NCBI GenBank assembly: GCA_041492185.1
Contig: JBGPWL010000043.1
Span: forward strand, 1-38,263
Direction of reading: 5' to 3'
Origin: JAOAPY01 sp041492185
GTDB taxonomy: Bacteria; Acidobacteriota; Blastocatellia; Pyrinomonadales; Pyrinomonadaceae
Length of the DNA stretch: 38,263 nucleotides
The translations under genes and the position numbers were made by a program. The notes beneath the pieces were generated by a model that saw only the letters and a list, made by a program, of their open reading frames with translations, was not told the DNA's origin and ran no database searches. Shown here one piece after another: positions 22,552 through 31,900 of the stretch (position 1 is its first letter; the number at the start of each line of letters is the position of its first letter).

Positions 22552-24420
22552 TCAGCTTGCTAGCGGCAATGTGAAAGTGAACGTCGTGCCGCTTTCCGCT
22601 TCTGACTGCACACTAATCTGGCCGCCGTGCGCCTCGACGATTGATTTGGAAATGGCCAGGCCCAGACCGGCTCCGCCCGTTGGCGCGCCCGGCACCTGTA
22701 CGAACTTATCGAAAATGTGCGACAGGTATTCCGCGGCGATTCCGCTTCCGGTATCTGAGACGGAGACCGCCACGTTAGCGTCACGATCCTCCGCGCTAAT
22801 CCTGATCTCGCCTTGTTTAGTCGAACGAAGCGCATTCATAACCAGGTTGCTAATCACCCGCTCAATCTGGACGCGGTCGACCATCACGGAAGAAAGATCC
22901 TGAGGTACATCGATCCTAAGCGCGAGCCCTTTGACTTCGACTTGCGGGCGCAATTCCTCGACCGCGGCGACAATCAAATCGCGCGGCCGGATAGGAGCAA
23001 GCTGAGGGCTACTCTCGCCGGCCTCAATCCTGGAGAGATCGAGTAGATCGCGCATTAGTCGATCCAAGCGTTCGCACTCCTGACGACAAGCCTCCAGCAC
23101 TTCCGATTGCTTGTCCGTCAGCTCTCCCGCCGCGCCCTCGAGCAACAGGTGGACGCCCATCTGGACACTCGTGAGCGGCGTGCGTAACTCATGTGAGGCA
23201 GTGGCGATGAACTCCGACTTCAGACGATCGATCTCGCGCAGATGCGTGATGTCTTCGAGCAGCATGACCGCGCCAAGCAGATGCTTTTCGTGATCGCGCA
23301 TCGGCGTCGTGCGTAAGCGAAAGGCGCGCTCCAGGCCGTCAACCGCCAGCGGTAAAACGGACGCGGCGCCTTCGCCGGCCACCGGCCGCTGCGAGCGCAA
23401 GGCTTCGGCCACCGCGCCGGCGATGCGCGTGTCGCGAACGATCTCACCCACGTGCTTGCCGGCATTCTCGCGCTCCGATCCAAAAATTTCCTCGGCCGCG
23501 GGATTCAATTTTGTTACACGTCCTTCGGCATCGGTGACAATCACGGGATCGTAGAGCGAATCAATCGCGGCTTCGGTAGTCTGCTGAGCCACGATGAGTT
23601 TCCCCAAATCCGATTGACGTAACTGTCGAATGCGTTCGGCCATTCGGTTGTACTCAGCAGCGAGCACGCCGACTTCGTCATGAGAAGTCACCTCTACGTT
23701 CGCGCTCAGATCGCCTCCGGCAATCCGTGCTGTTGTTTCCGTCAGTTGTCGCAGCGGCTCGATAATGCGACCCGCCAGGAAGAAGGCGAGCGCGAGACCG
23801 GCGCCCACCAGCAGACCCGCCATCAGGAGTGTGAGGATGAACCAGCGCCGCGCGACACCGGCCGCGGCTTCCGATTTGGCGAGCATCGCACGCTGGTTGA
23901 GTTGCAAGAGATCATCGCAATGTTTTCGCAGCTGGTTGAAAGGGGGTTCGAGTTTCTCGAAATACTCGGTTCGTTGTCTGGATCGAGAGGACTCGATTTC
24001 AGCGGGAGTTGCTAAACGAAGCGGCCTCTCCTCTCCGCGGCCAAAAAACTCCAGCTCCTCAGAAATCCTGTAATAGTTGTCGCGTTCGCGGCGAATCGTT
24101 TCGATGATCTCAGCCTCGCCCGGTTCGGTGATATTGCCGGCTGCTTTGGTAAAGGCGGCATCGAATCTACTGCGATGTTCTTGCAATTGTTCCCTGGCTC
24201 GGACGGGCTGGTCGGCTAAATAGAAGAGGGCGGCAGAATCCTGACGCTCAAGGCTCTCCTTCATGTCCTGCGCCGCGATGACAGAATCGTAGTTGTTGGA
24301 AATGATGCGCCGAGAGACGCCGCCCATCTCGTGCAGACGCCAGGCACTCCAACCGCCGAGCACAATCAGTGCGGCGATAAAGACCAGGTAGCCGGCTAAT
24401 AGTTTCGTGCGTAAGCTCAT
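22552..24420 (-). CDS. HAMP-PAS sensor histidine kinase (KinB-like layout)
   Basis: Protein of 622 residues. Transmembrane helix at about 8-25, then a helical extracytoplasmic sensor domain of about 160 residues, a second transmembrane helix at about 192-215, and HAMP at about 215-270 (AGRIIEPLRQLTETTARIAG). A PAS domain follows (VIVTDAEGRVTKLNPAAEEIFG), then HisKA (FIATASHELRTPLTSV) and HATPase (N box NLVMNALRST, DTGSGIAAE, GGAGLGLAI). Its partner regulator is at 21735. It lies directly downstream of the KdpD N-terminal-half gene, and in many bacteria this short KdpD is followed by such a kinase. A potassium- or envelope-stress role is inferred from position. Confidence 0.92.
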   Translation of the reverse strand: MSLRTKLLAGYLVFIAALIVLGGWSAWRLHEMGGVSRRIISNNYDSVIAAQDMKESLERQDSAALFYLADQPVRAREQLQEHRSRFDAAFTKAAGNITEPGEAEIIETIRRERDNYYRISEELEFFGRGEERPLRLATPAEIESSRSRQRTEYFEKLEPPFNQLRKHCDDLLQLNQRAMLAKSEAAAGVARRWFILTLLMAGLLVGAGLALAFFLAGRIIEPLRQLTETTARIAGGDLSANVEVTSHDEVGVLAAEYNRMAERIRQLRQSDLGKLIVAQQTTEAAIDSLYDPVIVTDAEGRVTKLNPAAEEIFGSERENAGKHVGEIVRDTRIAGAVAEALRSQRPVAGEGAASVLPLAVDGLERAFRLRTTPMRDHEKHLLGAVMLLEDITHLREIDRLKSEFIATASHELRTPLTSVQMGVHLLLEGAAGELTDKQSEVLEACRQECERLDRLMRDLLDLSRIEAGESSPQLAPIRPRDLIVAAVEELRPQVEVKGLALRIDVPQDLSSVMVDRVQIERVISNLVMNALRSTKQGEIRISAEDRDANVAVSVSDTGSGIAAEYLSHIFDKFVQVPGAPTGGAGLGLAISKSIVEAHGGQISVQSEAESGTTFTFTLPLAS

Positions 24421-24427
24421 AGCATCA

Positions 24428-24551
24428 AAGGATGAAGGCGGAAGGATGAAGGATGAAAGCCCTGGAAGCGGCCATTCCTATTCCAACTTCATCGTTCATC
24501 CTTTCGCATTCATCCTTGCCCTTCATCCTTCATCCTTCCGCCTTCATCCTT
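24428..24551. repeat. 30-bp perfect inverted repeat overlapping kdpD-N 3' end
   Basis: AAGGATGAAGGCGGAAGGAT begins the left arm (24428-24457). It is perfectly inverted at 24522-24551. The right arm encodes the last residues of the KdpD N-terminal-half protein. Confidence 0.85.
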
Positions 24552-25688
24552 GCCGTCCAGCGGCACCACCTGCACAGTCGCATCCCGCACTTCATGCAGG
24601 AAACGATTGATGATCGAACCGTGCAAGAGAATGTCCAGACGCGAGCGAGAAGTTTGGCCGAACACGACGTGCGTGATTCCTTCGCGACGCGCAAAGTCGA
24701 TCAACGCGTCCGCGATCCGTCGCGCCTTTAGCCTCACTACCTTTGCGCCCAGGTCTTCGGCGAAGCGCACGTTCTCTTGCAACGCCGCATAGTCGGCCGG
24801 TCTAATCCGACCCGGCTCTTCATTTGGCGTTTCGACGTACACTGCATACCAGTCGCTGGCCAAGCGGCCGGCGATTCGTGAACCCACACGCAGCAGTTTC
24901 TTAGCGCTGCCGCGCGAAGCCATGCAGACCATAACTTTTTCAGGGATGACCGGCTGCTCCAGGCCCTCACGCGCGCGATAGTCATGGGCCTTGGCCGCCT
25001 GGTCCGTTGCCACCTGCCTGAGCGATAGCTCGCGCAATGCTGAAAGATTCCCTTTGCGAAAGAAATTATTGAGTGCTTGTTGAATTTTTTCGACGTCGTA
25101 GATCTTTCCCTGGCGAAGGCGCGTGCGCAACGTGTCAACCGAGACATCGACGTTGACTACCTCGTCGGCACGTCGCAGAAAATGATCGGGAATCGTTTCG
25201 CGTACGTGCACGCCGGTGGTGCGAGCCACCGCATCGTTCAGGGATTCAAGGTGCTGGATGTTAACTGCGGTGATCACTGAAATTCCCGCATTCAAGAGAT
25301 CGAGCACGTCTTCGTAGCGCTTGTGATTCTTCGAGCCGGGGACGTTCGTATGAGCCAGTTCATCAACGACGGCAATAGACGGATGACGTGCGATGACGGC
25401 GTCAACATTCATCTCTTCCAGGGTCACGCCGCGATACTCGATGCGGCGTATTGGCACGCATTCGAGATCGCCGATGAGCGCCGCGGTCTCTGCGCGCCCA
25501 TGCGGCTCGATTACCGCGGCAACGATGTCCACTCCTTGTCGCTTCAATTCGTGAACGTCCTCCAGCATCTGGTAAGTCTTGCCGACGCCGGGCGCCGCGC
25601 CGATGTACACACGCAGACGCGCCCGCTCGGCCTGCTCGAGTTTGGCGAGCAGGGATTCCGGTGATCGACGATTGCCGTCTTCGTGCAT
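24510..25688 (-). CDS. kdpD: KdpD N-terminal half (KdpD + USP domains, no kinase)
   Basis: Protein of 392 residues. The KdpD sensor domain has Walker A GAAPGVGKT at about 30-38 and conserved AVVDELAHTNVPGS and LNAGISVITAVNIQHLESLN. A universal-stress-protein domain covers about 250-380 (VMVCMASRGSAKKLLRVGSR, WYAVYVETP, HVVFGQTSRSR). The family's DUF4118, HisKA and HATPase parts are absent, and they occur as a separate gene at 34197. The short form is therefore a stable split arrangement, not a decaying gene: the ORF is intact and at the expected place after kdpC. The last 14 or so residues (GKDEGGRMKDEGQG) come from an inverted repeat. In other bacteria the USP domain senses K+ or c-di-AMP; ligand binding here is unknown. 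Confidence 0.92.
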   Translation of the reverse strand: MHEDGNRRSPESLLAKLEQAERARLRVYIGAAPGVGKTYQMLEDVHELKRQGVDIVAAVIEPHGRAETAALIGDLECVPIRRIEYRGVTLEEMNVDAVIARHPSIAVVDELAHTNVPGSKNHKRYEDVLDLLNAGISVITAVNIQHLESLNDAVARTTGVHVRETIPDHFLRRADEVVNVDVSVDTLRTRLRQGKIYDVEKIQQALNNFFRKGNLSALRELSLRQVATDQAAKAHDYRAREGLEQPVIPEKVMVCMASRGSAKKLLRVGSRIAGRLASDWYAVYVETPNEEPGRIRPADYAALQENVRFAEDLGAKVVRLKARRIADALIDFARREGITHVVFGQTSRSRLDILLHGSIINRFLHEVRDATVQVVPLDGKDEGGRMKDEGQG

Positions 25689-25691
25689 AAG

Positions 25692-25739
25692 CGTGCAAAG
25701 GGCAAAGCGCTAAGAGCAAAGGGCAGAGTGCTCTTTGCC
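25692..25739. repeat. GCAAAGGGCAAAG-type repeat between kdpC and kdpD-N
   Basis: GCAAAGGGCAAAG and AGCAAAGGGCAGAG units are followed by an inverted CTCTTTGCC. It is the same family as the repeat at 3285-3320. Confidence 0.65.
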
Positions 25740-25744
25740 GGCCC

Positions 25745-26323
25745 CTATTTCTTCATCGGCACAGTCCTATCCAGATCCAAATTAAGTTCCAATACGTTGA
25801 CTCTCGGCTCGCCGAGAAAACCAAACTGTCGGCCTTCGGTGTGGGCCGAAACAATTTGTCGCGCCTCGCTTTCGCTCACGCCCCGCTCGCGCGCCACGCG
25901 CGGGACCTGGAATTCGGCGGCTGCTGGCGATATGTGCGGGTCCAATCCCGAAGCCGAGGTTGTCACCAGATCGATAGGCACCGGTTTGCCGGGATTTTCT
26001 GCTTGTAGTTTTTCGACTTCGCCTTTGACTCGGTCGATCAGAATCTTATTGGTCGGGCCAAGGTTTGATCCGGAAGATGCTCCGGCATCGTAGCCGGCGG
26101 CGCCTGCTGCGCTTGGGCGCGAATGAAAATATCCCGGACCAGTAAATGGCTGGCCGATAATTCGCGAGCCGATGATGGTTCCGTCGGATCTCCTGATCAA
26201 TTGTCCGTTCGCCTTGTCAGGAAAAATGATCTGCGCGATTCCGGTAACCGCGAGCGGATAGATCAATCCAAACAGTACCGTTGTCACAATCGTCATTAGA
26301 ATTGCGGTGATTAGATTTTTCAT
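25745..26323 (-). CDS. kdpC: KdpC, K+-transporting ATPase subunit C
   Basis: Protein of 192 residues, the usual size. It has one N-terminal transmembrane helix (about 7-30) and a periplasmic domain with the family signatures GSRIIGQPFTGPGYFHSRPS, SSGSNLGPTN, TTSASGLDPHISP and GRQFGFLGEPRVNVLELN. KdpC stabilises the KdpFABC complex and assists ATP-driven K+ uptake. It follows kdpB across an 87-bp gap filled by an inverted repeat and precedes kdpD-N. Confidence 0.97.
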   Translation of the reverse strand: MKNLITAILMTIVTTVLFGLIYPLAVTGIAQIIFPDKANGQLIRRSDGTIIGSRIIGQPFTGPGYFHSRPSAAGAAGYDAGASSGSNLGPTNKILIDRVKGEVEKLQAENPGKPVPIDLVTTSASGLDPHISPAAAEFQVPRVARERGVSESEARQIVSAHTEGRQFGFLGEPRVNVLELNLDLDRTVPMKK

Positions 26324-26333
26324 ACGTTCCGTC

Positions 26334-26408
26334 GTAGGGGCGGGGCTCGTCCCCGCCCGTGTATTGTGTCTCTGTCCAACCGTGGGCAGGGAGAAGCCCT
26401 GCCCCTAC
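26334..26408. repeat. GTAGGGGC inverted repeat between kdpB and kdpC
   Basis: Arms at 26334-26358 and 26384-26408 match in 21 of 25 positions; each arm is itself partly palindromic. It is the same family as 28471-28541. Confidence 0.8.
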
Positions 26409-26410
26409 AT

Positions 26411-28462
26411 TCACGCCAATCCAATCGCGTGAATGATCACGTCGATAATCTTGATGCCTACAAATGGCGCCACCAGGCCACCAAAACCATAAATGAACAA
26501 ATTGCGACGCAGCAGTGCCGCGGCGCTCATCGGGCGGTACTTTACTCCCTTCAGCGCCAGCGGAATCAACACGATGATGATTAGCGCGTTGAAGATCACG
26601 GCTGACAGAATCGCCGACTGCGGCGTGCGCAGTCCCATGATGTTCAGCGCATTCAATACTGGAAACGCGCCGGCAAACATCGCCGGGATGATCGCGAAAT
26701 ACTTCGCCACGTCGTTCGAGATGGAAAACGTAGTCAACGCGCCGCGCGTCATCAACAATTGTTTTCCGATTTCCACAATCTCGATCAACTTCGTCGGATT
26801 CGAATCCAGATCGACCATATTGCCGGCTTCCTTCGCTGCTTGCGTTCCGGTATTCATCGCCACACCGACGTCCGCTTGCGCCAGCGCGGGCGCGTCGTTT
26901 GTTCCGTCACCGGTCATCGCGACGAGCTTGCCGCCGGCTTGTTCTCGTTTGATCAGCGCCATCTTATCTTCCGGCGTGGCTTGCGCCAGAAAGTCATCAA
27001 CGCCGGCTTCGCGTGCAATCGTCGCTGCGGTCAGGGGATTGTCGCCCGTAATCATCACGGTCCTGATGCCCATCTGTCGCATCTGATTGAACCGCTCGAC
27101 CATGCCGCCCTTGATGATGTCCTTGAGTTGAATGACGCCGAGCGCCAGACGATCTTCGGCAACTACCAAAGGCGTGCCACCCTCTCTGGAAATCCTTTCG
27201 ACGATGTTACTCAACTCGTCGGGCAACGGCGTTCCGAAAGGACTGAGGTAATTCGCGATCGCATCCGCGGCGCCTTTGCGCACTTCGCGGCCGTCGAGAT
27301 CCACACCCGACATGCGCGTCTGCGCAGTGAAGGGAACAAAGGTCGCCTCGTGCGACGCTAACTCGCGCCCGCGTAAACCATATTTCTCTTTTGCGAGCAC
27401 GACGATCGAACGACCTTCAGGCGTTTCATCGGCAAGAGAAGAAAGTTGAGCGGCTTCGGCTAACTCCGTTTCATCAACGCCCGGCAACGGAATAAAGGCG
27501 GTTGCCTGGCGATTACCAAGCGTGATCGTTCCGGTCTTGTCCAGCAACAGAGTATTTACATCGCCCGCCGCTTCGACCGCGCGACCCGACATGGCGAGCA
27601 CGTTATGCTGGATCAATCGATCCATTCCCGCGATGCCGATCGCTGAGAGCAGACCGCCAATCGTTGTCGGTATCAAACAGACAAGCAGCGAGACCAACAC
27701 GAAAATTGTCTGCGGCGCGCGCGAATAAATCGCGAAAGGCTGGAGCGTAACCACCGCGAGCAGAAAGATGATCGTAAGGCCCGCAAGCAGAATGTTGAGC
27801 GCGATCTCGTTCGGCGTTTTTTGTCTCTCCGCTCCTTCAACCAGAGCAATCATGCGATCGATAAACGTCTCGCCAGGATTCGAAGTGATGCGCACTTTGA
27901 TTTGATCCGAGAGTACGCGCGTGCCTCCCGTTACCGCGGAACGATCGCCGCCTGCTTCACGAATCACCGGGGCTGATTCGCCCGTGATCGCAGATTCGTC
28001 CACCGATGCTACGCCCTCAATGATCTCGCCGTCACCGGGAATGAATTCGCCGGCGGAAACAACCACCACATCGTCCTTGCGCAGTTGCGGCGCTTGCACA
28101 TCTTCTGTTTGTCCGCTCGGCACCAGGCGATGCGCGATGGTTTCGGTTTTTGACCTGCGCAGATTGTCAGCCTGCGCCTTGCCGCGGCCCTCGGCCATTG
28201 CCTCCGCGAAGTTTGCAAATAGGACCGTGAACCAGAGCCAGAGCGTGATCTGTAACTCGAAAAGCAGATTTGTGACGCCGGGAATCGGCTTGATTATTCC
28301 GCGGATCAACTGCAACGTCGTGAGCACACTGCCGACTTCGACGACGAACATGACGGGATTGCCCATCATCTTGCGCGGACTCAATTTCTTGAATGAATCA
28401 ATAATGGCGCACTTGACGATCTGCGCGTTCCAGATTGCTTTGTTCTTTGGCTGTTTGGCCAT
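26411..28462 (-). CDS. kdpB: KdpB, P-type K+-transporting ATPase catalytic subunit
   Basis: Protein of 683 residues, normal for KdpB. The phosphorylated aspartate is D308 in LLLDKTGTITLGN. TGES at 160-163 is the loop whose serine is the inhibitory phosphorylation site in E. coli KdpB. MTGDGTNDAPALAQADVGVAMN carries the hinge motif (key part TGDGTNDAPAL). Several transmembrane segments are in the expected places. It hydrolyses ATP to drive K+ uptake with KdpA, C and F. Every catalytic motif is intact. Confidence 0.98.
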   Translation of the reverse strand: MAKQPKNKAIWNAQIVKCAIIDSFKKLSPRKMMGNPVMFVVEVGSVLTTLQLIRGIIKPIPGVTNLLFELQITLWLWFTVLFANFAEAMAEGRGKAQADNLRRSKTETIAHRLVPSGQTEDVQAPQLRKDDVVVVSAGEFIPGDGEIIEGVASVDESAITGESAPVIREAGGDRSAVTGGTRVLSDQIKVRITSNPGETFIDRMIALVEGAERQKTPNEIALNILLAGLTIIFLLAVVTLQPFAIYSRAPQTIFVLVSLLVCLIPTTIGGLLSAIGIAGMDRLIQHNVLAMSGRAVEAAGDVNTLLLDKTGTITLGNRQATAFIPLPGVDETELAEAAQLSSLADETPEGRSIVVLAKEKYGLRGRELASHEATFVPFTAQTRMSGVDLDGREVRKGAADAIANYLSPFGTPLPDELSNIVERISREGGTPLVVAEDRLALGVIQLKDIIKGGMVERFNQMRQMGIRTVMITGDNPLTAATIAREAGVDDFLAQATPEDKMALIKREQAGGKLVAMTGDGTNDAPALAQADVGVAMNTGTQAAKEAGNMVDLDSNPTKLIEIVEIGKQLLMTRGALTTFSISNDVAKYFAIIPAMFAGAFPVLNALNIMGLRTPQSAILSAVIFNALIIIVLIPLALKGVKYRPMSAAALLRRNLFIYGFGGLVAPFVGIKIIDVIIHAIGLA

Positions 28463-28470
28463 TCCAATTT

Positions 28471-28541
28471 TTGTAGGGGCAGGGCTTGTCCCTGCCCGAA
28501 TGTTGATTGACGAAGGGCAGGGACGAGCCCTGCCCCTACAA
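28471..28541. repeat. 27-bp inverted repeat between kdpA and kdpB
   Basis: The arms TTGTAGGGGCAGGGCTTGTC (start of 28471-28497) and 28515-28541 match in 26 of 27 positions, the exception being a G-U pair. Each arm contains its own GGGCAGGG/CCCTGCCC stem. The right arm touches the kdpA stop codon. Confidence 0.88.
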
Positions 28542-30383
<1,842 letters not shown>

Positions 30384-30417
30384 TCTGCGATTACCTATCA
30401 AACATAATTACTTTCAG

Positions 30418-30536
30418 CCCTCTCCCTTTTGGGAGAGGGTTGGGTGAGGGCCTACCGGACGCCGGAGACTTTTTCTGACTTTACTTCCGTACGCTACAGG
30501 CCCTCACCCCTGGCCCCTCTCCCAGCGGGAGAGGGG
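30418..30536. repeat. CCCTCTCCC inverted repeat between kdpF and kdpA
   Basis: CCCTCTCCCTTTTGGGAGAG starts the left arm (30418-30452). The right arm (30499-30536) is its inverted, slightly changed copy. Each arm contains its own stem. It lies inside the kdp operon. Confidence 0.85.
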
Positions 30537-30541
30537 AATAC

Positions 30542-30631
30542 TCAGAACTTCTCCGGCTTCAACAACGCGTACGCCAGATAGATCAGCAACAGCGCCGCGA
30601 CAATGAGTCCAATGATTAATTCCAGGTTCAT
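30542..30631 (-). CDS. kdpF: KdpF, small membrane subunit
   Basis: This 29-residue peptide (first 20 residues MNLELIIGLIVAALLLIYLA, ending YALLKPEKF) is a single transmembrane helix with the charged LLKPEKF end typical of KdpF. Its length equals that of E. coli KdpF, and the order kdpF-kdpA is standard. The TGAGG of the preceding small ORF's stop provides a Shine-Dalgarno 5 bases before its ATG, so the two are coupled. It stabilises the KdpABC complex in other bacteria. Confidence 0.93.
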   Translation of the reverse strand: MNLELIIGLIVAALLLIYLAYALLKPEKF

Positions 30632-30638
30632 GGTGGCC

Positions 30639-30725
30639 TCACTGCAACCTTTCGCACCCGCGCACGTAGGCGAGCGCGATCAGGAAGAAGACAATTGTCA
30701 CCGCCACAAAAAGCAGATCCAACAT
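30639..30725 (-). CDS. 28-residue membrane peptide upstream of kdpF
   Basis: The sequence starts MLDLLFVAVTIVFFLIALAY and ends VRGCERLQ. It forms one transmembrane helix with a short cytoplasmic basic tail. GGGAG lies 6 bases before the ATG, and its stop overlaps the ribosome-binding region of kdpF, 7 bases before that ATG. It is in line with the kdp genes and on the same strand. I do not know a named family. It could be a second KdpF-like accessory subunit. Similar peptides with a GCERL end are, from memory and unchecked, seen near other acidobacterial kdp genes. Confidence 0.72.
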   Translation of the reverse strand: MLDLLFVAVTIVFFLIALAYVRGCERLQ

Positions 30726-30738
30726 TTCAGTCTCCCAT

Positions 30739-30921
30739 TCATTTCAGCGAGCTGTTTGACTCTTCCGAGCTTCTACGTCGGCGCTGCCTGCGCCAGACGA
30801 TCAGTCGCGCGATTTGAAGCGAGGCGAAAAGCTTAAGGTCGGAGAGAAAACTGGCCCAACTTCGTCTCACGTCCCCAAAAGACGCGTTTCTTGCCCGATG
30901 GTTTTGTCCTTGAAGAAACAT
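30739..30921 (-). CDS. Possible 60-residue basic protein
   Basis: Open frame of 60 residues from the ATG at 30921, or 61 from a GTG at 30924. AAGGTG lies 4-7 bases upstream. It starts 12 bp after the stop of the outer-membrane-type gene and ends 13 bp before the next small ORF, so it would fill the gap neatly. It has a LKLFASLQIARLIVW amphipathic stretch followed by RRQRRRR. No family is recognised. The Arg-rich tail is also what random frames in this GC range give, so it is uncertain. Confidence 0.35.
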   Translation of the reverse strand: MFLQGQNHRARNASFGDVRRSWASFLSDLKLFASLQIARLIVWRRQRRRRSSEESNSSLK

Positions 30922-30933
30922 CACGCACCTTCA

Positions 30934-31677
30934 TCAATTGAAGTTGTAACCAAACTCCAGCAGGAAAAAATGATTGCCACGCGACGAATTCTGATTGCCG
31001 ATCGAATAACCTGCGTAGCCGGTGACCTTCGGCCCAACTTTGAACTCAATGCCCGGTGTGAAATAACCAGCGCTGTGCTGGCCGGTGAACCAGTCGGCGG
31101 CCAGCGTTACTTTCTTGTTCAGCGGGTGTTCGAAACCAAATTGCCCACCGGCACGATTTGCCGCCGCGACGACGCTCCGAGTGAAGTCGTAGCCGCCCGC
31201 GGTCAGTCGAGTCCCACTCTTGAATGTTTTGCTGACTTCTGCGTAGACGTAATTGCCTGCGTTGTATGCGCGGTTGCGCACGGGAATGAACAGATCGTCG
31301 CCCACAACGACCGCGACGCCGTTGGCTTTGCCCTGATATGGTTTCCATTTGATCGTCGGCGCCAGCGTTGTGGCGTCAGGCCCTGGCTGAATGTTGCCGT
31401 TGATATTCAATCCAACTTCAACATGGCCGCCGGCGCCCACGACAATGCGTGGCACAAATGACGAAAATCGGCCCACCGTTTGCGAATTGTTTGGCTTGAA
31501 ACTGACGTCCAGCTCAAAGTAAACCTTGCCGGCGTCGAGCACGTCCGTGGTTGGCACGTTGAAGATGGTTTGCTGTGCGTGCGCGAGCGAGGCGCAAGCA
31601 AGCATACTCAAGCAACAGGTAACCAATCGGAAAGCGTTTGCGACTCGTGTGCGGTGTGCGTATTTCTTGTTTCTCAC
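30934..31677 (-). CDS. Outer-membrane-type beta-barrel protein in the kdp locus
   Basis: Protein of 247 residues from a GTG at 31677. The signal peptide (FRLVTCCLSMLACASLAHA|QQ) is clear. The mature part has alternating short beta-strand-like segments with Gly/aromatic turns (KVYFELDVSFKP, HVEVGLNINGNIQ, NYVYAEVSKTF, RLTAGGYDFTR, GYAGYSIGNQ, FLLEFGYNFN). This looks like a small beta-barrel; the final residue is Asn rather than the usual Phe. It lies between mgtE and the kdpFABC genes on the same strand. A porin-like role in K+ or Mg2+ entry is inferred only from location. No specific family is recognised. Confidence 0.78.
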   Translation of the reverse strand: MRNKKYAHRTRVANAFRLVTCCLSMLACASLAHAQQTIFNVPTTDVLDAGKVYFELDVSFKPNNSQTVGRFSSFVPRIVVGAGGHVEVGLNINGNIQPGPDATTLAPTIKWKPYQGKANGVAVVVGDDLFIPVRNRAYNAGNYVYAEVSKTFKSGTRLTAGGYDFTRSVVAAANRAGGQFGFEHPLNKKVTLAADWFTGQHSAGYFTPGIEFKVGPKVTGYAGYSIGNQNSSRGNHFFLLEFGYNFN

Positions 31678-31699
31678 AAGAAGAACTTACGCTTGCTCG

Positions 31700-31739
31700 T
31701 ATAAGAATGGGGTAAGGGTTTTATAAAAAGATCGTAAGG
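31700..31739 (-). promoter_or_regulatory. Candidate KdpE-type operator and promoter
   Basis: GTAAGG (plus strand) occurs at 31712-31717 and 31734-31739, exactly 22 bp apart (two helical turns), around a TTTTATAAAAAG stretch. On the minus strand a -10-like TTATAC at 31700-31705 lies where a promoter with these repeats over its -35 would need it, about 23 bp before the GTG at 31677. Direct repeats over the -35 are typical of OmpR/PhoB-family activators. Confidence 0.35.
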
Positions 31740-31760
31740 ATTCTTTAGGCAGGGAATACG

Positions 31761-31878
31761 GCAGGAGGCAGGAGCAGGAAGCAGGAAGCAGGAAGGAAAG
31801 TTGGTCTGTTCACTGGTGCCTTCTAAGCTTCCACCACTCTGCGTATCGTTGCCTGAAACCCGTGCTCCTGCCTCCTGC
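31761..31878. repeat. GCAGGAGGCAGGAGCA inverted repeat
   Basis: GCAGGAGGCAGGAGCA at 31761-31776 is perfectly inverted at 31863-31878, with purine-rich GCAGGAA copies between. It lies between mgtE and the outer-membrane-type gene. Confidence 0.75.
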
Positions 31879-31900
31879 ACCTGCCGCCTGCCTCCTATCG

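Noticed and set aside
24510..25688. KdpD-N as a truncated pseudogene
   Set aside because: The ORF is intact with complete KdpD and USP domains, at the expected place after kdpC; the kinase half exists separately at 34197.
30814..31461. 215-residue plus-strand ORF opposite the barrel-protein gene
   Set aside because: It is a shadow frame; the minus-strand frame has a signal peptide and barrel-like strands, and all neighbours are on the minus strand.
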